DNA from: Treponema vincentii
Lineage (GTDB): Bacteria; Spirochaetota; Spirochaetia; Treponematales; Treponemataceae
Length of the DNA: 64,000 nt
Assembly (NCBI RefSeq): GCF_018336815.1
Contig: NZ_CP050497.1
Coordinates: 372,001 to 436,000, forward strand
Reading direction: 5' to 3'
Shown here: positions 26,157-35,929 of the stretch, piece after piece
How the letters are laid out: every line of letters starts with the position of its first letter
Numbering within the stretch: position 1 is the stretch's first letter
Made by a program: the position numbers and the translations under genes
Notes under the pieces: generated by a model
The model's input: only the letters and a program-made list of their open reading frames with translations
Database searches by the model: none
Told to the model about the DNA's origin: nothing

Positions 26157-28287
26157 GTGAATTGGGAAAAAAAAGATATAGACCCGAGTGTTGTCCGCTC
26201 CATGGCGCAGCAATACGGCTGCACTCCGCTTGTTGCATCGATTTTGCTGCGGCGCGGCATTGCCGAAGGGAGCGAGGCGTTTTTTCACCTTGAAAACGAT
26301 CTGCGCTATGTGCATAATCCCTTTCTTTTTGTAAATATGGAGGATGCCGTTGACCGGATCCTCGATGCAAAGGAAGAAGGTGAGCGGGTACTTATTTTTG
26401 GAGACCGCGATGTGGACGGGATCACCGCCGTTACCGTGCTCTACGAAGCGCTTACCGATTTAGGCATCCCGACGACATGGCGTATTCCCACCGGCGACGA
26501 ACCGTACGGACTTTCCTGCGACGCAGTGGATGCGCATGAAACCGACGGCGGTACCCTCATCATTACCGTAGACTGCGGTATTTCCAATATTCAAGAAGTC
26601 GCCTACGCTGCGGAGAAAGGAATTGATGTTATCGTCATCGATCATCACACCCCGCAGGATACGCTTCCCGATGCCGCAGTAATCATTAACTGTAAGGTGC
26701 CGGACTCAGGGTATCCCAACGAACATCTTTCCGGATGCGCTACGGCGTGGAAGGTTGTTACTGCCCTGCGCTTCGGACTTCTCGACATTTATAAACAGCA
26801 GATTTGCCTGTTAAATGTCCGCCCCGTCAACGATGCATTCGCAGTGGAAGCTATCCATACGGTCAATTTAGTTGAAACGGCTCGAATCACCGAAACGATT
26901 ATCCCCGGTATGGTTCCGTTTTCAGATACTCGGCTCGGCAGATTTTTGCAGGGGCAGCAGATTTTTGTCTGGGATAAAGAGTTGCAGCTCAAGCAGCTGG
27001 AAAAAGTGTTCGGTAAGTCGGTTGAGTTTTATGTGAGTGATTTTAGACTTGAATGCGCAAAGATTGCGCCTCAGCTTGCCGAGTTAAGCCTTTTGCGGTT
27101 AAAGAATTTATCGCGGATTGGCAAGTACAACGACACGCCGATGTCCGAACTCGACGGCTTTTTCAATATCTTTATTACGCTTGTTCAACAAGCGCATAAT
27201 ATGTACGGTGAAAAAGAAAAGCGTGAATTACAGCTCGTTGCGCTTTCGCTGCTTGCAGACTTGATGCAGCTGACCGGAGAAAACCGGATATTGGTAAAGC
27301 AAGGCTTAGCAGCTATCAATGCCGCGCCGCGTGCCGGTCTTTCCGAATTGATGATAAAACAGGGGCTTATCGGTAAGCACATCGGAACCAACGATATTGC
27401 GTGGAATATTACGCCCGTTATCAATGCAACCGGACGGATGGGTAAACCGGAAACGGCGATCCGGCTCTTCCTTGAGCAAAACGCAGCGGTACGCAATGAA
27501 CTTGCAGATGCAGTTATTGCAATGAACGAGGAGCGGAAAGAACTCGGAAAGACCGGCTGGGCAATTGCCGAACCGATTGCGCGGGAAAGTCTTGCAAAAT
27601 ACCGCGAAAAGCTTACCGTTGTCGTAAGCGATAAAATCCACCGCGGCATTACCGGTATTCTTTCAAATAGGCTTGCGGATAAGTTTAACGTGCCGAGTAT
27701 GGTTATCTGTCTTATGGAAGACGGAACCGCAGTCGGTTCGCTTCGTTCCGCCCGCGGCTATCGGGTGCTTTCTTTGCCGGAAGCATATCCCGATTTTTTT
27801 CCTCGACTATGGCGGACATTCATTTGCGGCAGGATTCAGCTTAATGCAGGAAAAACTTGCGCCGTTTTTAAAGAAAGTTCAGGAATTTACCGCGGCTATC
27901 GAATTTGACGAAAACTCCGAAAATCCTCCGCTTTCCATCGATGCGGAACTCCCTCATGATTATTTAACGCCTGATCTTTTAACCGTGCTCGACACCTTTG
28001 AACCCTACGGCGAAGGGTTTCCGGCGCTGCAATTTGCCGCTAAAGGAATCAAACTAACCGCCGCCTCAATTATGGGGAAAACCCAACCGCAGCATTTGCG
28101 TCTTACGTTCGATTGCGGAACATATAAATGGACAGCGGTGTATTGGCAGGCAGCGGATAAATTGAATGTTGAATTTAAGATCGGCGACAATATCGATGCC
28201 GTATTCACACTAAGCCGGAATACCTTTAACGGCAATACGGTACCTCAAATGGTTATTCAGGATATGCGGAAGACGCAGGGCGCGTAA
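26157..28287 (+). pseudogene. recJ: Single-stranded-DNA exonuclease RecJ, frameshifted as sequenced
   Basis: A DHH-family 5'-3' exonuclease. The first frame (GTG 26157 to 27908) shows FGDRDVDGITA (82-91), TVDCG (137-141) and VIDHHTP (160-166), then the DHHA1 region. After ARGYRVLSLPEAYPDFF the reading jumps to another frame, in which LDYGGHSFAAGFSL (the GG-H-xAAG motif) and the OB-like end continue to 28287. The switch occurs at a T7 run (27794-27800); six T would restore about 709 aa. The usual DYD reads DRD. The shift is seen directly. Because all motifs are preserved on both sides, a sequencing or assembly error is the likeliest cause. Confidence 0.85.
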
Positions 28288-28391
28288 ATAGGTATTACTC
28301 TTGTTTCGCATCATTAGGATAAAGATACCCAATACGGCTTAAATAATGCTGCTTGAAAACTTTTGTCGTGAGGCAAACGAAAGGAGAGAAT

Positions 28392-29531
28392 ATGGACAGC
28401 CAAAACCGGACGGAGACTGTACATCTTGATATCGGCTCGCGTATTCCCGAAAAAGCCGGGAGCGTGAGCCATACGGAAGACGAACGTTTCCTCCGCGAAT
28501 ACAAACAATCCAAGCGAAAAGGGCTGATTGCCTTTATTGCGGTGATTGCGCTGTTGACTTTGGTGTTCATTGCTTCGTTTTGTATCGGACGGTACTCGAT
28601 TAGTCCTGCACGAGTGTTACAAAGTATCGGGGACGGGATCAAAAACGGCGCCGGTGAATTTTCAAAATGGGGAACGGCGGAGGATACGGTTGTTTGGCTG
28701 GTGCGGATGCCGCGTATCTGTGCGGCTATTCTGGTGGGGGCTGCTCTGGCGGCGGCCGGCGCGACGTATCAAGGTCTGTTTCGTAACCCGATGGTTTCTC
28801 CGGATATTCTGGGAGCCTCGGCCGGCGCGAGTGTCGGCGCGTGTTTTATGATGCTGATGAATCAAAGTTCTGCTATGATTCAAGCGGGAGCTTTCGCAAC
28901 GGGCATTATAGCGGTTACGCTGTCCTATTTTCTCAGCAAGGCTATAGGCCGAGGCAGTAATATGATCCTGCTTTTGGTGCTGTGCGGTATGACCGTCAAC
29001 ACCCTGTTTCAAGCAGTGGTATCCATCATCAAATACCTTGCCGATACGGAATCTCAACTGCCGGAGATGACCTACTGGCTTATGGGCAGCATCGCTAAAG
29101 TGAGCTATCGCGATTTACTGTTTTTTATTATTCCGTTTGCCGTCGGGATTGTACCGATCGTTACACTGAGATGGAAGCTGAATGTTTTATCCTTTGGAGA
29201 GGATGAAGCAAAAGCGATGGGCGTTAATGTAGGCGCCGTGCGCGTGGTTTGCATTATCTGCGCGACCTTACTCACGGCGGCGGTTGTTTCCGTTGCAGGT
29301 ACAATCGGCTGGGTGGGGCTGATGATTCCTCATCTGGTACGTTTTTTGGTGGGGCCGAACAATAAAACATTGATTCCCCTGTCATTGCTGACCGGCGGAC
29401 TTTTCATGCTGATTATCGATAATTTTTGCAGGTCGCTTATGGCCTATGAGATTCCGCTCGGTGTGCTGACGTCGCTTTTAGGGGCGCCGTTCTTTATCTT
29501 TATTCTCTATAAAAGAAGAGGAGCTGCATAA
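28392..29531 (+). CDS. FecCD-family ABC importer permease (MolB-like)
   Basis: A 379-aa type II importer permease with about ten helices: VRMPRICAAILVGAALAAAGATYQGLFRNPM, then ILGASAGASVGA, and near the end GWVGLMIPHLVRFLVGPNNK, all typical of BtuC/FecCD. About 55 mostly polar residues precede the first helix. I chose ATG 28392, which has AAGGAG 5 nt upstream. It overlaps the ATPase gene by 1 nt. FecCD permeases carry Fe-siderophores, haem, cobalamin or oxyanions. The nearby di-Mop protein makes molybdate/tungstate the best guess. Confidence 0.85.
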   Translation: MDSQNRTETVHLDIGSRIPEKAGSVSHTEDERFLREYKQSKRKGLIAFIAVIALLTLVFIASFCIGRYSISPARVLQSIGDGIKNGAGEFSKWGTAEDTVVWLVRMPRICAAILVGAALAAAGATYQGLFRNPMVSPDILGASAGASVGACFMMLMNQSSAMIQAGAFATGIIAVTLSYFLSKAIGRGSNMILLLVLCGMTVNTLFQAVVSIIKYLADTESQLPEMTYWLMGSIAKVSYRDLLFFIIPFAVGIVPIVTLRWKLNVLSFGEDEAKAMGVNVGAVRVVCIICATLLTAAVVSVAGTIGWVGLMIPHLVRFLVGPNNKTLIPLSLLTGGLFMLIIDNFCRSLMAYEIPLGVLTSLLGAPFFIFILYKRRGAA

Positions 29532-30310
29532 TGGAATTGACGCTCAAACATGTTACCTGCGGTTACGGGACAACGCCGATTCTGAAAGATGTATCGCTGA
29601 CCCTTCGGCAAGGAGAAATTGTGTGCATTCTCGGCCCGAACGGAATTGGAAAGACTACGGTTTTTCGTTCGGTATTGGGATTTTTAAAATTGCTGGATGG
29701 AGAAGTGTTGCTGGATGGGGTTCCCAGAGACCGAATACGCGCAAGAGACTTTGCCAAATGCGTGGGGTATGTTCCGCAAAGCCATGAGCCTCCCTTTCCC
29801 TACTCCGTGCCGGATGTTGTGGTTATGGGGCGTGCCGCGCACCTGCGTCCCTTCGAGGCTCCGGGATTTGAAGAATACCGCATCGCCGATCAGGTTCTGA
29901 ACATGCTGGAGATTTCCTACCTGCGGGAAAAAACGTATACCCAGATTTCCGGCGGCGAGCGGCAGATGGTTCTCATTGCCCGTGCATTGGCGCAAAACTC
30001 CAGTCTATTGGTTATGGATGAGCCTACTGCCAATCTGGACTTCGGCAATCAGATTCATGTATTGCAGAGTATTAAAAAGCTCACCGCCTCCGGCTTAGGA
30101 GTTTTGATGACAACTCACAATCCTGATCATGCCTTTTTGTGCTGCCATAGGGTTATTTTGCTGACAAAAGACAAGCAGGTGCTGGAAGGAACCGTTGACG
30201 AAATCGTTACTGAAGAAAACCTGCGCAAAGCTTATGGCGTAGAGGTTCGGATCACCACAACAGTTACGGAGGCCGGAGAAAAGATTCGAAGCTGCGTTCC
30301 GCTGTTATGA
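29531..30310 (+). CDS. ABC importer ATP-binding protein (FecE/MolC-like)
   Basis: A 259-aa ATPase: Walker A GPNGIGKTT, Q-loop YVPQSHE, signature ISGGERQM, Walker B LLVMDEPTANLDF, H-loop TTHNP. It starts on the last base of the permease stop (TAATG). It powers the FecCD-type importer with the permease upstream and the binding lipoprotein downstream. Confidence 0.88.
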   Translation: MELTLKHVTCGYGTTPILKDVSLTLRQGEIVCILGPNGIGKTTVFRSVLGFLKLLDGEVLLDGVPRDRIRARDFAKCVGYVPQSHEPPFPYSVPDVVVMGRAAHLRPFEAPGFEEYRIADQVLNMLEISYLREKTYTQISGGERQMVLIARALAQNSSLLVMDEPTANLDFGNQIHVLQSIKKLTASGLGVLMTTHNPDHAFLCCHRVILLTKDKQVLEGTVDEIVTEENLRKAYGVEVRITTTVTEAGEKIRSCVPLL

Positions 30311-30342
30311 ACCGGACTGTTTTTCAGTCTGATTTATATAGA

Positions 30343-30373
30343 AGAAAACCTTGACTGTTGTTAGAGGTTTTCT
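30343..30373 (+). promoter_or_regulatory. Hairpin between ATPase and binding-protein genes
   Basis: AGAAAACCT (30343-30351) pairs with AGGTTTTCT (30365-30373) across a 13-nt loop. No T run follows. It may stabilise or partly separate the downstream binding-protein message. Confidence 0.5.
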
Positions 30374-30419
30374 GTAGATTCAGTTTACCTGTATCAGGGA
30401 ATTATTGAGGAGGAAAATG

Positions 30420-31463
30420 ATGAAAAAGATGCTCGCATTGCTGTTATCCGTGATGATGGCATTGATGCTGTTTACGGCGTGTACCGCTAAAAAAGAGACT
30501 CCTGCCACTCGTACTGTTGTGGATATGTCCGGAACTGAGGTTACGATCCCCGCTCAGGTCAACACGTATGTAGAGAGCTGGTTCGCCCACAACGCTGTTG
30601 ATCTGATGCTGAATAAGGCTGAGGGTATGCTGGTTACCTGTGTCAACAAGAATTCGCAGCCGTGGATGTATATCGTATGTCCGAATTTCTACAAGGCTGT
30701 TTCGACTAACTTCTCCGCAGATATGAATCTGGAAGAGATTATAGCTGCCAAGCCCGATGTAGTGTTCGGTTCCAACGAAAAATACCGTGAGATGTTCACC
30801 GCGGTCGGCATTCCCTTTATCAACTGTTCGTTCAAAACATATAACGAGATGATACGATCCGTACAGCTTACCGCCGAAGTTTTCGGAGGAGAAGCTGTTG
30901 ATATTGCTAACCGTTATACGGCTTATCTTAAAGAGCGGCTGGACTGGGTTGCAAAACGCGTAGGAGATATCCCCGAAGAAAACCGCACAACGGTAGCGCA
31001 CGGCAATTCTATCTATGAGCTGAATTTCGACGGCGCCAACACCATCATCGATGAGTGGATCAAATATGCCGGCGGTATCAACGCAGCTGCCGAAGGGATG
31101 ACAGGTAATCTGCAAACCATTTCTATGGAGCAGGTGCTGCAGTGGGATCCCGATGTTCTGATTACCGGAAAACCCAAGAAACAGGTGGAGCAGGTTATGT
31201 CCGATCCTGCATGGGCAAATCTTAAAGCGGTGAAGAACGGACGGGTGTATTCCAATCCCAAGGGAGTTTTCGCATGGGATCGTTATGGCGTGGAGTCTGC
31301 ACTGCAGCCCCAGTGGTGTGCAAAGCTGCTGTATCCGGAGTTGTTTGAAGATTTTGACATTGCGCAGGAACTGAAAAACTTCTATCACACGTTCTTCTAC
31401 TATGAACTCAGCGATCAGCAGGCGCAGATGATTTTGAATTATGAAACGCCTAAATTAGACTAA
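30420..31463 (+). CDS. ABC importer substrate-binding lipoprotein (FepB/BtuF/MolA fold)
   Basis: A protein of about 347 aa with a lipoprotein signal (MKKMLALLLS..LFTAC). The class III periplasmic-binding fold is shown by VVDMSGTEVTIPAQV, LEEIIAAKPDVVFG, the long linking helix and WDPDVLITGKPKKQVEQV. I chose ATG 30420 because GAGGAGG lies 6 nt upstream; ATG 30417 is also possible. Its ligand pocket cannot be read from sequence. It follows the permease and ATPase and precedes the Mop gene, arguing for an oxyanion ligand rather than a siderophore. Confidence 0.82.
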   Translation: MKKMLALLLSVMMALMLFTACTAKKETPATRTVVDMSGTEVTIPAQVNTYVESWFAHNAVDLMLNKAEGMLVTCVNKNSQPWMYIVCPNFYKAVSTNFSADMNLEEIIAAKPDVVFGSNEKYREMFTAVGIPFINCSFKTYNEMIRSVQLTAEVFGGEAVDIANRYTAYLKERLDWVAKRVGDIPEENRTTVAHGNSIYELNFDGANTIIDEWIKYAGGINAAAEGMTGNLQTISMEQVLQWDPDVLITGKPKKQVEQVMSDPAWANLKAVKNGRVYSNPKGVFAWDRYGVESALQPQWCAKLLYPELFEDFDIAQELKNFYHTFFYYELSDQQAQMILNYETPKLD

Positions 31464-31495
31464 TTTTCGATCATTCGATAATTTGGAGGTTCTAA

Positions 31496-31915
31496 ATGAA
31501 ACTAAGCGCAAGAAATCAGTTCCCCGGTACCGTAACTAAGGTGGCCGAGGGAGCCGTCAACGGCATTGTTACGATTGATGTCAACGGAACGCCCGTGTCC
31601 GCAACGATCTCTATGAATGCCATACGGGAGCTGGGATTGGCACCGGGCAAAAAGGCCTACGCTGTCATCAAAGCCACGGAGGTTATGGTCGGCCGTGGTG
31701 AACATCTGCCCCTGAGCGCCCGCAACCAATTTCCCGGCAAGGTACTGGGAGTAGAAAAGGGTGCCGTCAATTCCATCGTACGCATCAGTGCGCTGGGCAG
31801 TTGTACCATCTCCGCCACCATTTCCAACAACGCTGTAGAGGAACTCGGCTTGAAAGAGGGCGAGGCTGCTCTGGCTGTTATCAAAGCTACTTCCGTGATG
31901 GTTGGTATTGACTGA
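31496..31915 (+). CDS. Di-Mop molybdenum/tungsten-binding protein (molbindin)
   Basis: A 139-aa protein consisting of two tandem Mop (TOBE-like) domains of about 68 residues. Each starts LSARNQFPG.V..V..GAVN and ends with VIKAT.VMVG. Such molbindins bind molybdate or tungstate and buffer the cytoplasmic pool. It has a good GGAGG and follows the FecCD-type importer by 32 nt. The pair is what one expects of an H. influenzae MolBCA-like molybdate/tungstate uptake locus. Confidence 0.88.
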   Translation: MKLSARNQFPGTVTKVAEGAVNGIVTIDVNGTPVSATISMNAIRELGLAPGKKAYAVIKATEVMVGRGEHLPLSARNQFPGKVLGVEKGAVNSIVRISALGSCTISATISNNAVEELGLKEGEAALAVIKATSVMVGID

Positions 31916-31925
31916 TTTTCAGGAG

Positions 31926-32122
31926 CTGGGCAAGTGTATCAGACCAATCAACAACCCCGACGCGAGCGTCGGGGTATTAAAGCCTCCGCACGAATAAAGA
32001 GAAATGGCAGAAAAAGTGGGGGTGTGAGACCATTTGAACCGCAAAGAGGTTCAATTCCGGTTGAACAGCTCCACTTTTTCTGCGGGAATAGTAAACAAGC
32101 ATCTGATGCGTTTACCCTGCGT
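31926..32122 (+). repeat. Family A element copy A3 carrying a family D insertion
   Basis: The left end GGGCAAGTGTATCAGA and right end TCTGATGCGTTTACCC match family A ends. Inner arms GCAGAAAAAGTGG/CCACTTTTTCTGC pair. About 50 bp of family D sequence (CAACCCCGACGCGAGCGTCGGGG..CTCCGCACGAATAAA) sit between the left end and the inner arm, where the other copies have about 15 nt. Confidence 0.75.
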
Positions 32123-32133
32123 TTTGATACAGC

Positions 32134-32727
32134 TTAGCGACCCTGCCGAGACAAGGTAAGGTTTGCCAGCTCTTTGGGTAAGTCGCTGCCGGTCAGTGTG
32201 AGCGTATTATCGTCATTGCGGGTGTACTGGAGCTTCCACACTGCGTTCATGCTTTCACGGATTTCCTTTTTAGAGCCGTTTGTCCATGTTTCGGTTTCTT
32301 TACTTCTTACGGTAAAGGTAACTTCGGTATCGGTAGCAGTCCAGAAACCTTCCCACTCCGTCGATGAAGTAAAGCCTTGCAGCCATTCGATTTCCATGCT
32401 GCCGTCGCGGTCAAACTCGACCTTGACTGCCTTATTTTCATCGCGGGCAATCCATTTACCCATAACCGAATTTCCCGTTTGTGCAGCGGCATCGTTCATC
32501 ATCGGGCGCCGGTTGAACTCTCCGCTTTTGCCGTCAGGTTGCATTTGGCGTTCGTTAAACTCGCCGCCTTTACCGTTATGCGGCATCGGACGTTCCGCGG
32601 CTCCGGCATCATTATGATGTTTCCAATCTTTTGAATTCGACTGATGCGGTTTTGCAAAAACGGCTCCCACCGCTAATACCGCAACGATACCGAATGCCGC
32701 AGCCTTTTTCACCATTTGTTTGTTCAT
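32134..32727 (-). CDS. Exported protein with His/Asn/Gly-rich linker and lipocalin-like C-domain
   Basis: A 197-aa protein with a signal peptide ending VGAVFAKP. Residues about 26-80 are polar and carry two imperfect repeats of the type (M)PHNGKGGEFNER / QPDGKSGEFNRR. The C-terminal half has alternating strands (GKWIARDENKAVKVEFDRDG, WEGFWTATDTEVTFTV) like small lipocalin-like or DUF-type beta-barrel domains. No function is assigned. It is divergent from the exported-protein/two-component operon at 32897 and could be part of the same response; that is inference. Confidence 0.65.
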   Translation of the reverse strand: MNKQMVKKAAAFGIVAVLAVGAVFAKPHQSNSKDWKHHNDAGAAERPMPHNGKGGEFNERQMQPDGKSGEFNRRPMMNDAAAQTGNSVMGKWIARDENKAVKVEFDRDGSMEIEWLQGFTSSTEWEGFWTATDTEVTFTVRSKETETWTNGSKKEIRESMNAVWKLQYTRNDDNTLTLTGSDLPKELANLTLSRQGR

Positions 32728-32896
32728 TTGTATACTCCTAAAAAAACAAAGTACGGTTGTTTAAGTTTTCACACCGTCTGTGCACGACTATACCGTATTG
32801 GGCTTGCCGTATCATGAAGCCTGCATTGGAAAAAGATTAAAATATTTTAATCGGGAATTTTGACACAAAACGGAAAGAATACGGTATGATACGGTT

Positions 32897-33472
32897 ATGA
32901 CTACCCGTAAGACATTGAGTGTCTCTATCATATCGGTATGTATCTTTCTTATTATGCACAGTGCACTTTTTGCAGATAAACCGAAGGACGCTAAACATGC
33001 ATTTTCGTACCGCGGTATGCGGATGGCAAATGCCGACGGCCTTTTTTATGTTACAAAAATAGAAACCGAAATCGAGCAAGCCGGCATTATCGAAATAGAG
33101 ATTAAATTCAATATGCCTGCCGATCCGCGTACACTCCAAAAAAAACATATCAGCATAAACGGTCAGTTTTTACCTGCCGATGCGCTAATTGCTTTTAACA
33201 AAGCAGGTGATAAAATAAAAATATTGATTCGGGACTCTTTTTTATCTGCGGGAAAAGATACGCCAAATCGTCCGTTTCATCTTGATTTACCGGAAGCGAA
33301 AAGCTTTAATCATATTCCGCTCTATCTTTCACACTTTGATGATATGGAATGCAACAAAGAATATAAATTTAGATTTTTAAATATTCCGCCGCAGAAACCT
33401 CCTAAGGAAATGCACGAAGAAATGCATAATCATCACCATTATGAATATGTTCGTTTTGAGGAAAAAGATTGA
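32897..33472 (+). CDS. Exported protein with His-rich C-terminus, first gene of a two-component operon
   Basis: A 191-aa protein with a cleavable signal peptide (hydrophobic 10-24, ending LFA-DK). The central part is beta-rich (GIIEIEIKFNMPADPRTLQ..ISINGQFLPADAL), resembling an immunoglobulin-like or CopC-like domain. The end, HEEMHNHHHYEY, could bind metal. The stop overlaps the ATG of the response regulator (TGATG), indicating translational coupling. A role as periplasmic sensor accessory for the kinase is plausible but unproven. No homologue is recognised. Confidence 0.65.
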   Translation: MTTRKTLSVSIISVCIFLIMHSALFADKPKDAKHAFSYRGMRMANADGLFYVTKIETEIEQAGIIEIEIKFNMPADPRTLQKKHISINGQFLPADALIAFNKAGDKIKILIRDSFLSAGKDTPNRPFHLDLPEAKSFNHIPLYLSHFDDMECNKEYKFRFLNIPPQKPPKEMHEEMHNHHHYEYVRFEEKD

Positions 33473-34158
33473 TGGCACGGGTATTAATCGTTGAAGATGA
33501 TTCGGGCATTGCCGAATTCTTACAGCTTGAACTTGAGCATGAAGGATATGATATTCTCTACGCTGCAGACGGCAGAACCGCTTTGGATATTTTTGAAAAG
33601 AATGAGCCGGATCTTGTGCTGCTCGACATTATGCTTCCCCAGCTGAACGGACTTGAAGTGTTGCGGCGAATCAGAAAAACGTCGAATACGCCGGTTATTA
33701 TGCTCACCGCGCGGGGGGATACATTCGATAAGGTGAGCGGTCTTGATTCCGGGGCGGATGACTATCTTGCAAAACCGTTTGAGATTGAAGAGCTGCTTGC
33801 GCGGATGAGGGCTGTGATGCGCCGGAATAATGCACAGGGAATAACGCCGTTAAAACTGCGCGGTATCGAACTTAATCCGAACAGTATGGAAGTAACGGTA
33901 AACAAAGAACGGGTTATGTTGTCGAAAACCGAATACCTTTTGTTGAAGACATTGCTTGAACACAAGAACACCGTTTTAAGCCGCGATACCATCATCAATA
34001 CGGTATGGGGTGCAGATCATTACATCGATGAAAATTCGGTCGATGTGTATGTGCGATATTTGCGTGCAAAAATCGATGACAAAACCGGTGAGGAATACAT
34101 CTCTACGGTACGCGGCGTCGGCTATGTTATACGGGACACCGGCAATGCAAGCATCTGA
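33472..34158 (+). CDS. OmpR-family response regulator
   Basis: A 228-aa regulator: receiver domain with the acidic pair in VEDD, phospho-acceptor in LVLLDIMLP, Thr in VIMLTARG, Lys in YLAKPFEIEEL. A winged-helix DNA-binding domain follows (LSKTEYLLLKTLLEHKN, VDVYVRYLRAKID, ISTVRGVGYVI). ATG 33472 overlaps the stop of the exported-protein gene by 1 nt. The stop lies inside the start of the kinase gene, a typical coupled pair. Confidence 0.92.
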   Translation: MARVLIVEDDSGIAEFLQLELEHEGYDILYAADGRTALDIFEKNEPDLVLLDIMLPQLNGLEVLRRIRKTSNTPVIMLTARGDTFDKVSGLDSGADDYLAKPFEIEELLARMRAVMRRNNAQGITPLKLRGIELNPNSMEVTVNKERVMLSKTEYLLLKTLLEHKNTVLSRDTIINTVWGADHYIDENSVDVYVRYLRAKIDDKTGEEYISTVRGVGYVIRDTGNASI

Positions 34159-35552
34159 TTCACCGGTACGGCAGCTCCGCATATCGACGGTACGGCAGCT
34201 TTCACTGCGCTTCTCTCTTTTGTTTGCCGTGATGATTGCCCTTTTTTCCGCCGGTATTATTGTGCTGCTTCGTTCCGGCGTTAGGCAGCAGCAAAACCGC
34301 GAACTTATTTCCGCCGCTCGAATTATTGCCGAAGCACTGAAGAACGGCCGCGTACAAGAAATTGATGCGGAGCTTCCGTATTATATTACGTTTTCCGTGT
34401 ATCAGAGCGGCACGCAGGAAGTGATTGCAACGAACGACCCTTTTTTACCGATGCTGCCGGTAACACCCCGCCGTGCAGAACGGTATACGGCAAAGCAATA
34501 CTTTATCGACGGCGATTTAAATATTCTCTACTATGCAGTATCCGTTCATGCGGGGGAGGCTTACGTTATACAGACGGCGTTGAATATGGATTCCGATACG
34601 GCGGAGTCCATTATTTCCGGCATACCGAGCATTCTCGCCGTGGTTACCGTCCCGTTGCTGCTGCTTTCGTACATCGCGGTGTTTTTTATGACAAAACGTA
34701 CAATGCGAAGCGTTCGTGCTATGACCGATGCGGCAAAGAACATCAGCGGCTCCAATTTAACCGACCGGCTTCCCGTTACGGATAAGGACGACGACTTTGA
34801 TGTCCTTGCAAAAAACATTGAACGATTTGCTTTCTCGCCTGCAAACCGATTTTGAACGGGAGCGCCGGTTTACAGCTGATGTGTCGCACGAGTTAAAAAC
34901 ACCGCTTGCCGTAATTCTCGGTCATGCCAATCTGCTGCGTCGTTGGGGAAAGCACGATCCCGACCGTTTGGAAAAATCGCTTTCGGCACTGATCCGCGAA
35001 GCACATTCGATGGAAGCTATTATCGAAAATTTGCTGCAAATGACCCGGCTTGAAAACGGGCATATACGGATTCATAAAACGCCTGTTCCCGTTGCCGAAT
35101 TTTTTACGCGGCTTATCGACAGTACACAAAGCTACGCACCGAATGTGAGCTTTACCGAAAGTATTGGGGTGCCAACCGTGTATACGGATGAAGCGCTGCT
35201 CCATCAAGTATGCACTATTATAATTTCCAACAGCGTAAAATTTGCCGGAGAATATACTCATATCGAACTTTCGGTACAGCCGCTTTTAGAAGCAGAGCGC
35301 CTTCCTGATGCGCCTGCATCGGAAGGCGCATATATTATTTCGATTTCGGATAACGGTCCGGGAATTGCGCAAGATATACTGCTACATATATTTGAGCGCT
35401 TTTACCGCGGAGATGCCGCACATACGAGAGGTGCAGGCGGTGCGGGACTTGGATTGTCGATAGCGGCAAGCATTGTGCATGCGCTCGGCGGTTCAATCAG
35501 TGCCGTAAATACTCAAGACACAGGCGCCTGTATAATGCTGCAGCTGCCGTGA
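34145..35552 (+). pseudogene. Sensor histidine kinase, frameshifted as sequenced
   Basis: The ATG at 34145 lies 14 nt inside the response-regulator gene. The product has TM1 (FSLLFAVMIALFSAGIIVLL), an extracytoplasmic domain of about 110 residues, TM2, and a HAMP domain (MRSVRAMTDAAKNISGSNLTDRLP). At an A6 run (34810-34815) the frame breaks; with five A it continues VLAKTLNDLLSRL. Then follow HisKA (FTADVSHELKTPLA, His codon at 34887), the N box region, SDNGPGI, and GAGLGLSIAASI. The repaired protein is about 468 aa. Both parts keep every motif, so a sequencing overcall is more likely than decay. Confidence 0.87.
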
Positions 35553-35561
35553 TTCCTAATT

Positions 35562-35640
35562 AAGGCAACCGTACCAGAAATAATTTAAGCGGTTGCCTTC
35601 CTTTTGTGTGAAATTTTATTCAAAATTTCGCACATTTTTT
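35562..35640 (+). terminator. Two-hairpin terminator after the kinase gene
   Basis: AAGGCAACC/GGTTGCCTT (35562-35599) is followed by GTGTGAAATTTT-ATTC-AAAATTTCGCAC and a run of seven T. A related pair precedes repeat A5 near 40170-40490, so this is also the left part of a composite element. Confidence 0.65.
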
Positions 35641-35653
35641 TAGCAGATGAAAC

Positions 35654-35800
35654 AGGTAAACATATTAGGCAAAGTAGAGCAAAAGCGCAAAATAATTGGG
35701 GCTGTGAGACCATTTGAACAGCGAAGTGGTTCAACTCTGGTCGAACAGTCCTAATTATTTTGCGGGGCTGTTAAAAAAAATCGCCTAATGCGTTTATCAT
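35654..35800 (+). repeat. Family A palindromic element, copy A4
   Basis: Ends AGGTAAACATATTAGGC and GCCTAATGCGTTTATC pair with two mismatches. Inner arms CGCAAAATAATT/AATTATTTTGCG and the centre hairpin TTGAAC..GGTTCAA with GACCA/TGGTC are present. It lies between the kinase gene and the cyclase gene; 35801-35929 holds no gene. Confidence 0.8.
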
Positions 35801-35929
35801 GGCACGCAGGACGTTCACTTGACAAAAAATACCGAGAATATACACTATAGGTAATCATTAATATATCGGCAGGTCGTTGAAAGACGTTCCTTCAGGTTAT
35901 AAGCTATTCTAAAAATATAGGACATTGTG

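Noticed and set aside
26157-28287. Programmed ribosomal frameshift in recJ
   Set aside because: The site is only a T7 run without a slippery heptamer plus structure, and four equivalent one-base excesses occur in the window, so a shared technical cause is simpler.
30444-31388. Antisense ORF of about 314 codons over the binding lipoprotein
   Set aside because: The sense strand has a signal peptide, RBS and family motifs; the antisense frame has none.
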